The translations under genes were made by a program, and so were the position numbers. A stretch of 64,000 bases of DNA from Aplysia californica (Eukaryota > Mollusca > Gastropoda > Aplysiida > Aplysiidae), in contig NW_004797434.1 in the NCBI RefSeq assembly GCF_000002075.1, forward strand, positions 650,423 through 714,422, given 5' to 3'. Numbering within the stretch: the stretch's first letter is position 1; each line of letters begins with the position of its first letter. The notes beneath the pieces are model-generated. The model saw only the letters and a program-made list of their open reading frames with translations, was not told the DNA's origin and did no database searches. Shown piece by piece: positions 48,101 to 60,500 of this stretch.

Positions 48101-51100
48101 ACAACTTACACCTTTGTAACGAAGAAAAGCTGAACTTTTACAAGGTGTACGGCACTTGGTGTTTTATAGCGAAAGAGCAAAGAAACAGCGATCGGAATTA
48201 CCTCGATTTCACCGATACCACGCGGTCGGAAGGCCGCGAGTGCCTGCGAGGCCGTGTTTACGCTACCTACTAGTAACTGGATATTAAAGCTCACGTCTCA
48301 ATTGTTATCGATATAATCGAAAAAAATTGTTAATAAATGCTGGAAATATTTAGAAACAAGGGTCGGAAGTCAGAACGGACATCATACTGGATTCAAATCA
48401 CCGAATATAATTTTTGTCTATTCGGACTCGAATTGTCACTTCGATTAGTTCGTTATTGTAACCCTGACTTCCAGTTTCTTCCCCATTCAGTTTCAGTTTG
48501 ACTTTGGAGAGTGAAACTAAATTACACACTGGACGACATCAAAACATCACAAAATTCAGGGGTAAGATCTATAGAATGCGCAACAATCGATGGATTGTTG
48601 CGCGTTTCCTCGATCAACCAAATGCGCTGCGCGGTCGATGAATCGCGCAAATCGACAGATCGCGCCCAACACAGTCATCAGAACTGATAGATCTAGATCT
48701 AGATTTAGTTTTTTTTTGTGTTACCCAGCTTACTGTTGCCAGTTCAGTAAAGAAAGGGAAGTGGCTATTCTCACCTTGGGTGAGAACCAAAAGATATGAT
48801 CGACCTCTCACCCCGAATGAGAATAAAAAAATACGATCGACCTCCCACCCCGGGTGAGACTTGCCAGCGTTGGCTATTCTCACCCGCTGTGAAACAAGAC
48901 TTGTTTTTCCTAACTTCTGAATACTCTCCATCGGTGTGGATGATCAAATTGACAAAGACAAAGAAAAAAAATGATGTTATAGCTCAACAACAGTAAACTA
49001 AATTGGTTGTCTACAAAGATGCTATGGCTATTTCATTTCACGAATCGAGCCGAATTACGCATGTCGCCATTTTGTTTTTGCCTGGAAGTTCTCGCTAGGC
49101 CTACTCCTCCTCTCTCACTCTCTTTCTATCTCTCTCTCTCTTTCTGCAGACCGTCTATCGGTGTTGACAACCAAATTGACAAAAACAAAGAAAAAAATGA
49201 TGTTATAGTGAGCACAAAAGTAAATTAATTTGGTTGTCTACAAAGATGCTATGTGCTATGGCTATGTCACTTTTCAAATTGAGTCGAACTACACAGGTCT
49301 CCATTTTGTTTTGCCTGGAAGTTCTCGCCACTCTTCTTCTCTCTCTTTCTCTCTCACTGCTCGCAGACAAAATTGCATTGTTTCAAATCAAGAGCGCTGG
49401 GACGTTTGTTCAGTGGTTCACGGTGAACCCTACACTGGTTGGCCTATCACGGTGAACGCACACCGGGTGAGAATAGCCAAAAGGCTCACCCGGGGTGAGA
49501 ATAGAGGCGGTCTAAAGAAAGTGGTGATGGGGGGATGGTAAATTTTTACTTTCACTTCCACTCACAGATGTACTGCTTTGGGGGGTCAAACTGCAGTTAT
49601 GTTTGCTGCAGATCACTCATAAAGCCACTAAAACTTTCACAATTAATTATTTTCAAGAAAATTTCAAACCTAATTGCAAAAATATCAAATTATGAGTTGA
49701 AACGGGTGCATGCCCCCCTGTAACCCCCCAGATTTTTTTAGGAAGTGATTATTCTTACCCCAAGCATGTCTCGCTATTCTCACCCCCTCGTTTTACCGGA
49801 AATGACCCTAAAGTGATCAGGGCTGAGGTTAGCGGGCATGACCCAAGGTTGGGGGGGGGGGGTCAGGGCTAATGCTCCACAGCAACATGTTCGTCACTGT
49901 TCGTGTCCGAATAGTCACAGTCAGGGTTGTTAGTTTGGAGCCAAATCCCAGAAATTTGGCTCATTTGGGTTGTGTCTGGCCGGAGAATTTCATTTGACTC
50001 TCTGGCTCTTTTATTTTGTCTGCAGCCAAAAATATACTGCAGTTTGATCCCCAAAGCAGTGCAGCTGTGTGTGGGAGTGAAAGTAAAAATTAACCCAAGA
50101 TTCTCCTTTATTATTGTTATTGTGCATTCAAAGAAATTTATGGGGCTTGTTGTAAAAATGACTAGCATTGATTTATAAAAGCATTTAAAAATAGAACTTT
50201 CTTAATTTTTGTGTTGCAATAAAGGTACAAAAAGATGAAAATTTATTTGGACTTTCGATTCAAAGGGACTCTCATCAGCCTAAAATTCAACTGAAATTGG
50301 TTCAGGAATTCTATCAAGGACTATATGCAGTTGTTTATTTGAATGTGTTTTTTTTTTCACTTTTGGGTTTTTGGTACAAGATCCTTGAATTATTATATTA
50401 AGCTATTAAGTCAAGGTTTGAAATGTGAACTGATTATTTTGGTGCCAGTCCAGATGATTAATTACATTTTCTTTTAGAGAAGAAAATTGTGACTGATAGT
50501 TACTTATAACTTCTAATTGTAGTCTGCTTATTTTTCAGTATCAAACCAGTGTATGGGGCTCAGCATCCTCCTCCACAAACTGACATCACGTCGTAAGTTT
50601 CAATCGATCCCAACACCACAATGGCTTTTCTCTGTTGCCACTTCATATTGTTATATTCAAGCACTTACACTCTAAAGCTTATGTCCTGTTCTCATTCTCA
50701 GGAATTTCAGTTTTTCTTTCCGAGCATTTATCTACATCACATTGTGTATCAGAAATTAAGGCTTTGCTGCAAGTTATAACTTTCTATTTTCAGAATGGAC
50801 TGGCTCCACAAGAAGTGCCACTTGTATGCTGCAAAAAAATTGAGTTTGGAATAATTAAAATTAATGTGTGAGTTGTTCAGTGGTGTGTCTGGGGGAGGGG
50901 GGGGGGGTAGAAGAAGGGGGTACTACATTTTTAGTTTTGAAACTTTCCTGATACTTTTTCTTTCTGCATTTTGGCATCCCTTGAATTTTAGTCAAATTGT
51001 CATGGTCTTGTACTTTTGCAGACCTGGTTGGCCAGTGAAGAAAGATGACAAGGGAAAGAGCGGTAAACGAGACCCGTTCCACGATTTTGAGAACAAGACC

Positions 51101-54100
51101 TCTGATGCCTGGGACGATGGCGACGATGACCTCATTCAGATGGCCAGTCTCAAGATGTCGCTACGAGATGTGCAGACGTCGGCCAAGGTGGTCCTAGACA
51201 ATCATAGCAAGAGAGCAAATTCCCAGCAGCAGCAACATCCTGTGAGGGGATCTTCATCTGCGAACTCTGTACATACAGGTGAGCCATTTGTAGATGTGCT
51301 TACTTACTTGGTTGGAGAATGTGTATCATTGCAGGCGGTACAATGCCTTAGCTGCCCCTCTCCCCTCTCCAGGATCCATAACGGTTGACTTGCTGATCGT
51401 GCTAGTTATAAGCTCGTTGGATATTAAAAAGTATGGAACGCTTCAGGAATTTGAATGTCCTTGCGCAGGAGCCATGCCAATCTTCTCTGTATCATTCCAG
51501 TTTAGGTTTGTGTCCCATATTGGCCGTTTTTAGATGTATATGTAGACAGCTTGCCTGTAATGCGTTCTTTAGAAATGAACAGATACGGAAAGGTGTCTGG
51601 ATTTTTTTTTTCCCCCTCTTCAAAAAGGGTGTGGTACTGTGGTATAATGAGCAGAAGTTATGTGGTGTTTGTTCACTGTAAACTACTAACATGTTTTTTG
51701 AGATGTGTGTTGTGGTATTTTTGTGTAAATGTTTTTTCACTGTCATATATCCTGTTTTTTATTTATGTTCATTTTCAGTATTGTATGTCTGGTGAATAAC
51801 ATCCTGTATTTTTTGTCGATAATCTCTAGTCCAAAAACGGGTATTTTATTTCACTCCCCCCAAGTAGGTGGTGCGACACGTTTAATTGTTCTCAAGAATG
51901 TTTATGTTTTACGGTGCATTTGGGATATTTGCTCTGTTCTGTTGTCTTTGTCGTTTTTTAAATTTTTTTATCTTCTTCTTTATTTAAATCACAGAGCCAA
52001 GTGCTATTCCTGTAAAATTACCATTCTGTGTTTAGTAAGCTGCTTGTTAAATACATGTAAGCATATATTGCTCGTGGGTGGTTGGCGGATGCTCTGGTAT
52101 GGTTTGCTCCTTCATTCCCATCAAACATCTATCGTCCTCTTTCCTTTTTCTTTTTTGTGTTTGATACTCTCTTGTAACACCTCAAATCTTTGATACTTAC
52201 AGGACCCAATTGTGTTGCAAATGCCGTAGAATTTTACTAAAACACATTGCTCTTTTTTGACATGTTTCGTGTTTATGGTCTCTTCCCGCGAGGCAGATGA
52301 AAGCTCCTCGTCAGCGCAGCAGCAGTCCCATCCCCCCACTCAACCCTCCCCTCCTCACCACCACCCGAGCGGGCCAGGCCTCGGGGTGAGACTCAACAGT
52401 GGGGGCTACCAGCCCCCCAAGATGACCTCTATACGATACGTCACAAACAAGACTCCCGACCGCGAGGCAGCCCGCATGGAGAAATTCAAAGCAGTTTTCA
52501 CCGAGCCATCGTTAGACCTGAGTTAGTATTCAATTGATTCATGATGGAGAGAAAGGAGAAATTGTATACGTTTAACGCCCCCTATCAACACTGTTAGTAG
52601 TGTTGGGTTGTTTAAGAGGCAGGATTCATGGTGGAGAAGGGAAAGAGAGTGTGTGCACAGTTACTTGTTTTAGTAATACCAGTCGAGCATGTGAAAGACG
52701 ACCACCCAATGTCAAAAAGAAAAGTGGTCGTCTAAGACAGGCAGGCCTCTTGGACAGTATCATTTAATAGTGAAAAAACACAAGGGGGAAAGTGAAAGTG
52801 GTTCTTTCTCTTGGACAGGTGGTCATTAGAAAAGGTTCGACTGTATATATGAGGTGTGCTCACAAAATTAGTTACTTGTCGGATTTTAGCCGTAAAGAAA
52901 TTAATACATCAACTTTGTATGTGGAGTTTGTACAATTTGTAAGTATGGAATAATAAAAAAACACGGTGAACAAAAGGGCTTCCATAAAAAATCTATAAAT
53001 CTGACCCAAGTGTCCATTTTCGGCCGATATCTCCATTGTTGGATTGCATGAAGTAACTCAATGTTGTCAGCACACCTCACATGATGACTGCCCTTGAAAG
53101 GACCAGAATAAATAATGTCTGTCAAAGGAATATTATGACTTCAATTTTCTAATGGGCTTATGCCTGACTGAGTACTGTAGCTAAATGTTGATACTGGTAG
53201 TCTCACAGACTGCTAATAAGCTGTTCACACTGTCATTTTTCTTCCTTTCAGGATTTGGTTTTTACATATTCTTTATATGAGTATCTAAGACGTTTTTTAA
53301 GTGTGTGTGGGTGGTTGGGGGGTTCTACTGGCTGGTCCCGCTTCGTTATTTTCTCTCTCTTATTTTTATCTGTTGGTCTTACTTTTTCCCAGCACTAAGT
53401 GAAAATTATTGTATTGATGTTCTTTTCTTTAGTGAAACAAACAAACTCAGAAGTGTGTTACATTTAAGGATAATATTGCAAGATTTTATAGCCCATTTAT
53501 GAAATGTCCACTCGTTTTTGCCTTTTCAGCGGAACTTCGTAAACTCTGCTGGTCAGGGATTCCTAAATCCGTCCGTCCAACTGCATGGAAAATTCTCTCT
53601 GTGAGTACTGTTTTTCAAAAAAAATGTACAACTCATATTTTAAGGACTAGTTCTTTGGAAAGTAAAACTTTTATTCAATGCCTGATTTATGAAGCAGTTG
53701 CTCTTGAAAAATTTTGATGTTATTTGGAACATTTTTTTTTCTTTCATTTCTGTTGTCAGGGTTACCTCCCCACAGCAGCAGACAGAAGGCAGGAGACTCT
53801 AGAACGCAAACGCAAGGAATACTTCAGCTATATAGATCAGTATTACGAAACGAGGTATCAAGACCAGCACGAGGAAACCTTCAGACAGGTATGGCCGCGG
53901 TCCTGTATTCAGAGGTGTCGCCTTACTATGGGATGCGTCAATAGCAGTTGGCCTTCTGGCTGGGCCTTCTCCATCTCCTTCTTCTACTTCTCCGTTTCAG
54001 TATCGCTCTGTCCTAATCTGTTCTACTTCTTTTCAACGTTGCTACAGTCCTTTTCTACTTCTTTGCAATGTTTTTACAGTCCTTATCTGCGCCTTGTGAG

Positions 54101-54617
54101 ATGTGTCTGTTACGGGGTTGACTTGCCATAGCTGCCTCTGGACATTAACACTTTGCGGTCACTTGCCGTAATAATGCGACAGTGAAAGTTATCTGTTCTG
54201 GTCATTTGATACAGTTCGGCGACAGGCCTGAGAAGTCTGTTGTGGTCACTCTCCTGGCTGGGTGACCAGATGGGATATTTTTATACTGCTGGCAGTGTGA
54301 CTGCAAAGTGCTACATCTTCTAGTGGGTTTTGTGTATTGGGCAAAAGTATGTCTGTTCATATGGCTGAGTGAATGAAGAGATCAAATTTCTTGTTACTTT
54401 TTTATACACCATCTTAGTCTTTAGTTTATTATTGTAAGTGTTTCATCAGTCTCTTTAAATTGTCAGAAAAGACAGTGTTGCAAATTATTTGATTAAGAAG
54501 AGTTGATGGTTAGGTTTATTTTCTTGCCATGTTGTGTTGTTTAAGAGCTCACAGTTTATCATTGCTGTTGCAAGGAAAATGAGCAACTTTTTTACACACA
54601 CACACACGCACACACAC

Positions 54618-54664
<47 letters not shown>

Positions 54665-54679
54665 CACGCACACACACAC

Positions 54680-54715
<36 letters not shown>

Positions 54716-57399
54716 CATCCCACCACCCCTATTGAGCAGAGTTGAGCAAAGTTACTCATTATGTTGTGACGGCAGCGATATTTGGTTGTGGAATTTAAAT
54801 TTAATGCTCTGAATTTAAAAAGTTGGATAGAAATGTAAAGATGTAACAATATTATTTGTTGTAGTCATATAAGCCATTTTTAAGCTTATATACATTCATA
54901 AAATTTTGTGCTTTTTGTCCTCTTTAAACTGGGAATTTTGTTGTTGATAAGTTTTGTATGTGTTTGTTTGTTTTTTGGTTTTTTTTTCAGTTTTCATTTT
55001 GTCCTGTGGATGATTTTTGGAGTTTTACAGAATGGTCCAACTTATGAATTTGTTGTTTGATTTTTTATGCCTTTCGTCTAGATTTTTTGCTGTTATGTCC
55101 AACTTCTGTCTTCCCCCCCACCGTAAAGAAGAAAAAAATTGCTACTGCTTTATTATGTGCTGCCCCTTTTACTCAAACAAACCATATCATCAAGTTGGGG
55201 TGGGGGTGGGGGGGTGGGGGTGTGAGGTGGTTGTACATATAAATGAAAGTAAAATACACTGATACTGCTATTAGTGTTTATATGGGCGTTAAACATACAG
55301 TATTTCCCCATTTTCACACTGATACAGAGTCCTGTGGGAGAATTTGGTTTTTGATGTCATGCGTACATACATGCATACTTAAATGCATTAATTTATATGT
55401 GTCATGTATTCAAATTCACACCATTACAGAGGTGTCGGTGGCCTAGTGGTTACGCTACCGGACTCGTAATCGTGAGATTGTGAGTACAAGGGTTCGAGTC
55501 TCAGCTCAGTCCGATGTTGTGTCCTTGGGAAAGGCACTTTACACGTATTTCGCGTCTGGCTCGGTCCTTTCGGAGATGGACATTAAACTCGGAGGTCCTA
55601 TCTCTTAATAACGTAATAGTGTTGATAGGGGCGTTAAATCTATACCATTGTGGGTGGTTGGCAGGTGCTCTGGTGTGGTTTGCTTCTTCTTTCCTATCAA
55701 ACGTCTATCGCCTTTATCTCCCCTCCTTCTTTTTTGTGTTTGTTACTCTCTTGTAACACCTCCAATCTTCAGCACTTATATGACCTTATTGTGTTGCTGG
55801 TGCCGTGAAATACTAACTAAAACTTTAAAAAACCTATACCATTTCACCATTTTCACCAATACAGACAATCAACTCGTATATTTGCTGGTGGCTGTTGTGT
55901 AGCTGCCTACTTTTGAGCTAGGGTTATACGCAATGTCCACCACCACCACACAGGGTACCTGCAGCCTCCTTGACTTAAAGGAGTCCTTGAACACTCCTTG
56001 AATTTGCATTCAAGGTAAAATCTCCTTGAAATCTCTTTGATTTTTAGGAACATCCTTGAAAACTCCTTGCATTTGGCATGCAAGGTACAATCTCCTTGAA
56101 TTTTGGGAGCCTCCTTGAAAACTCCTGGAATTTGGCCGGATCAGACATGAACAACATTTTTGTCGGAAAATCGAAACTACTATTCCATACGGACAAGTGT
56201 AGGCCTTTGGGAAATAGACTTTCGGCTTGAATTTCTTGACCAAGTCTCCTTGAATTTAAAAAAATTCTCCTTGAAGCCCTCTTGAAATCTCCTTGAATTT
56301 GGTGGAGAGTTCGTGGCAGGAACCCTGCTGACATTTTAGTGAACTTCAGTTCAATAACCACTTGGCTTCTGGATGGAGACCTCATGCATTAAATGGTATT
56401 TATGTTATGTAGTGAAAGTTTGTCTACGTAATAATGTGGTCTCAGATTGTAGGTTTTTTTTTTAAAGAACAGTACCTTTTGCAACACCATATTTAAGACA
56501 TCATCTTTATCCCTCCTCCTCCCCCCCCTTCCCCTACCTTTTCTCACGTACAGTGGAATTTGTTTAAACTGAACACGGTTAATCCGAACACAGTGGAAAA
56601 CCAAAAGAAAGGGAAATCCCCAATGTTTTAAAAATTATGTTTGTGCAATCTCTCTCGAAACTAAAAACGGGGCTAAACTGAAGAAAATATATGGCAGCCA
56701 CACTCACACAGATTTTGGTTGAAGCAGACTCCACTCTATGCCCATACAGTTTTCCCCACCCCCACTCTCAGATTCTGCATTAGAGAATATATTTTGTTAT
56801 GAAACTGGGATTTGTTCTGACTTATTATACCAATACTTTATATTATCTTCAACGATGAGAACATATTGTCATTATTTTTTTTCATCCTACAGTGGGGAAA
56901 AAATGGACTGTGTTGCTTGTTTTTCAACTGTTAATCAAATTCAAGTAGAAAATTCTCATAAGTTATTTTGACCTGTGCTACCCATTCTAATTCTTTTCCT
57001 CTTTGTTCAGCACAGTTCTTCATTTTTTGGGATTTTTTAAAGCAGAAGATGGGACATTTGCATTTGTGCCAGAACTGTGTAAGATTTTTTTTTAGAATTG
57101 AGCTTGCCTAATCTTAAGATTTCTGCAGGCCTGAGCTGTGGTGTGGTGTTCTCCATCTGTTTAGTTTCAGAATGACAGTGGCAAACTATTGGTTTCGCTA
57201 TGAGAACTTTGGTCAGGGCGTACGCAATAGCAATAATGTAGACTCTCTCTTTTCATGTCTGCCTCTCTTTCCCTCTTTCTCTCTTCAACTGGCTCCTTCT
57301 CTCTTCAACTCCATCCTTCTTGTTCTCTCCTTCTTTCTTTCTCTCTTTTTCTCTCTTTACTTTGTCTGTCTGTCTGTCGGTCAGTCTGTCTGTTGGTCA

Positions 57400-57443
<44 letters not shown>

Positions 57444-57470
57444 TTCTGTCTGTCTGTCTCTTTATATATA

Positions 57471-57501
<31 letters not shown>

Positions 57502-57557
57502 ATCTCTCTCTTTCTCTCTCTTTTTCTTTCTCTCGTCCTTACTCTTCTTCCCTCCCT

Positions 57558-57590
<33 letters not shown>

Positions 57591-60500
57591 GGAAATGTTC
57601 TGAGATTTCCCTTCTTTCTCTTTTGTCTTTCACCACACCCTGAAATATTTGTTATGCATGCTGTCATGGGCTGTTAGATCACTTCGAGTCTGGGGTGAAG
57701 CACACGTGGAGCTTTCAGTAGATTTTTTTCTTATCTCTTCTCTTGCTGTGGTTGTTGCATTGTTCTGACTTATTATTCTGTCTACCGTGTAAAAAGCAGG
57801 CGGTTGGTAGATGCTCTGGTGTGGACTGCTCTTTCTTTTCCTCTAGATTTGTACTTCAGTTGAACCTGCCTGTGCAAAACGACCACTTCCCACCTTGTGT
57901 TTTTTCTTTAATATGTGTGTGTGTGTGTGTGGGTGCCTGGAGAAAGGTCCCAGTTGGCGGAAATTTTGGATATTGAAATAAGGGCATATTCTTGTAGCAA
58001 ATTCAATGCTGAACACGCTGATTTTTAAATTAAAAAAATATCTCGAGTTGTTTTAAAGATATACCACATTTTGTATTTTCCCAATGTGTAGCTCATTTCT
58101 TACCTTTTGTGAAGTACAACATTTTGCAAAAATAATAGATAAAAAATATTTAGATTTGAAATATTATAAAACCATAAATTTGTTATTAAGAAATGGTGAA
58201 ACGTGTGTTTTCTGTTGGAACTAAATTTTTTTACCTCATACAACTTTTTTGGCCTTCTCACCCTGTTGCTCAAAACTGGCTTTGCCAACAACTGGGACTT
58301 TTCTCCAGGCACTCACACGCATGTATAACAACATTTTCTAAGAGGACCGCCTGTCTAAGGTTACTACTTTTCTTCTTGACAATGATTGTTTATCATGGAC
58401 AGATTCGACTGTATTTTTTTTGGGCCTATTCTGTTCCTGATGAAATGCACTATTCTTGGATAAGGATACCTTTGAGACGTTTTCTTGGTTGTGCACCAAC
58501 TTTGCTCCCTCCTTTCGGAGAAGGACAGAAACAGGGGAAATCTGATTTTTAAATATCTTGGTCATTTATAGTTGTGTCACTTCACCCACTGATATTGCCA
58601 TCCTAATTTGTTAAACCTAAACACAGGGGGCTCTCGTGGCCTAGAGGTTAAGGTGTTGGCCTCTCATTCAAAGGTCCCGGGTTCGAATCCGGGTAACGAC
58701 CAAAAAATTTTCTTCTCTAAAATTGTCTCCTTTCCCATCCTTTCCTGATCTCTAACAATGTTCTGTTGTCTGCTTTCATTTCCACTTTCTGCCCCACCCC
58801 CTCACCTCCTTTGCCCCCTCCTCTGGGCTCCTGGCTCTTTCTGCAGCCTTTCTACTGCTACTCCTTGGCTCCTCCTAACTGCTGTCTTTCTGCCACACCC
58901 CTGATCTTCTGGTAGGAAAGATCTACACCTAGCCTTCTCGGACAAGGGCGAAAAATCTCGGAGGGCCCGTGTGCAAGTTGCGCACGTTAAAGATCCCTTG
59001 GTGGTCTAAAATCGACAAGAGTAGGCTTCGGCCGCCACCCGGGCAAAATTCCAAATTTCCTACCAACTGAAAAATATTAGGTGTGTCCCGCGCGCTCATA
59101 TGACCTATGCAGTTGCGAGCGCCGTAAAACCCTATACTAAACAAACAAACAAACCTAAACCTAAGTTGCTCCTGCACAGGTCAGCATGTTCTGTTCCAGG
59201 TGGGTGCGACGCAGGGACTTTCTCACCACCTCTTTGCCTCTTATTTCAGATTCACATCGACATCCCCCGCATGAACCCACTAATCCCCATATTTCAGCAG
59301 CTCATAGTTCAGGAAGTGAGTAGCCAGTCCTCCGATCTCCAAAGAATTTCTTTTTTTTTTTTTGTGCATATGGGTTTTGTTTTTGTTTTTTTCCTCTCAA
59401 TTTTTGGACAATTTCTTGTGCGTGCTCATGCCTGTTTTCACGGTAATGGCTGCCTTTCCTTCCTCGTGCATCCGTCCTCACCCCGTCCTCACCCATACCT
59501 CCTCCTCCTCCTCCTTCTCCTCCTCCTCCTTGTCCTTCTTTTCTTTCTCCTCTGCCTGCTTCCATCATTAGCTGTTCCGTGACAGCGTGTGTGTAGATGT
59601 AGACGTGTGTTTCATGATGTTTGTGTGTGGACCCAGTTCAGCCCATGCAGTGTGATCACATCCCTCTCTCGTCTCTGTCTTGCACATGTGGTAGAAATAG
59701 TTTTAGCTGCTCTGTTGTGGGTGAAAAAAGAGGTATAAAAATGGAAATTGATTTGAAAATGAGCGGGGGGCTGATGAAATGGAATAATTTTTTAAAAGGA
59801 CTTCAAGAGATCAGAAATAAATTTAGAAAAAAGGTGGAAGATGCAGTATAAATGTTTTTTGGAAATGAAGGGAGAGGGTAGAGGTGGTTTTGAAAATAAA
59901 AATGCTCTGCAAGCGTCTATCCACATGAAGTTGCAGTACTAACAAAATCCTTCCTCAAACACCCTGCACTGACATGTTGCCAAATATTAATACTTCTCCA
60001 AAATGGAGGACTGTGCAATTGTATACAATGATTTGCTTTTATGGCAGAGATGGCGTGACTACTTACTTAGTGTTTAGTTAGTGTCTGTTGCCATAGCAAC
60101 TCCTGAATCACTGGTGAGATGAGTGTGATCGGACTGGATGGGCTGTCTTGTCTTTGTTGTGACTGACCTGAAGTTCCGTGACTGTACTCACATTAACTTT
60201 CTCAGTACGCAAGGGATTCCAAAATCTTACGCACCCAATTTGAGGCAGCAAAGGGTGTTTTCTGAAAACAGCTATAATTCAGTCAAATCTTAATGGATTT
60301 GTTTGTGTGGGCACTCAAGCTATTTGTAGTTGGACAGAAAAATCGCGACATGGGTGAAAATTGGTTGTGAATGTAGCAGAGTCCAGTTCGTGTGCGGAGG
60401 ATTGAGAAGGTCAAAAGACTTTTTCCTTTGATTGTTAATGTTTTGATTGTAGATCCTTTAGCATTAGAGTGAGAGCTGGAGCAGATAGTGATAAATTGTT

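Larger units (their letters stand above)
45659..48670. mobile_element. 3.0-kb segment bounded by about 97-bp inverted repeats
   Basis: The left arm 45659-45755 (GTTGGGCGCAATCTTTCGAT ... GATTGTCGCGCATTC) is inverted at 48574-48670; I count about 6 mismatches in 97. Each arm also contains an internal hairpin, perfect in the left arm (GCGCGACAAT / ATTGTCGCGC at 45726-45751). Both arms are bordered externally by AGATCTAGATCT-like sequence. No transposase was recognised inside. It may be a foldback or non-autonomous DNA element, or two inverted copies of a dispersed repeat. Confidence 0.65.
45232..50538 (+). other. TBC1D22 intron 1
   Basis: 5,307 bp, donor GTGCGT, acceptor TATTTTTCAG. It holds a 3-kb segment with inverted-repeat ends (45659-48670), a nested 621-bp element, TCTAGATCTAGATC-type palindromic patches (near 45585-45612, 46330-46371 and 48690-48706), a CpG-rich patch (47620-48260) and the foldback-family block (48750-49515). 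No extra exon recognised. Confidence 0.7.
53889..59249 (+). other. TBC1D22 intron 6
   Basis: 5,361 bp rich in repeats: (CA)n, two tRNA-derived SINEs, repeat B copies, DNA-element remnants and a (CTGT)n/(CT)n tract, listed separately. A TA-flanked fragment beginning CAGTGGAATTTGTTTAAACT at 56551 looks like another Tigger-type end without a clear partner. No additional exon recognised. Confidence 0.6.

Noticed and set aside
48590-49541. Several 60-105-codon frames
   Set aside because: They lie in the foldback-family repeat block and repeat the same translated modules.
51279-51681. Read-through frames after TBC1D22 exon 3
   Set aside because: They follow a consensus donor (G-GTGAGC) and lose similarity to TBC1D22 immediately; ordinary intron.
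54485-54849. Cys-Val or His-Thr repeat frames
   Set aside because: Translated (CA)n microsatellite; the same applies to frames at 4976-5245, 5320-5653 and 5739-6136.
55432-55520. Possible tRNA gene (A and B boxes)
   Set aside because: Same reasoning: it continues into a SINE body with a conserved-domain-like block.
57172-57677. Long frames rich in Leu/Ser/Cys/Val
   Set aside because: Translated (CTGT)n and (CT)n microsatellite.
58625-58700. Possible tRNA gene (exact A and B boxes)
   Set aside because: It is the head of a 530-bp SINE with multiple copies; the cloverleaf arms are not maintained and the body continues far beyond a tRNA.
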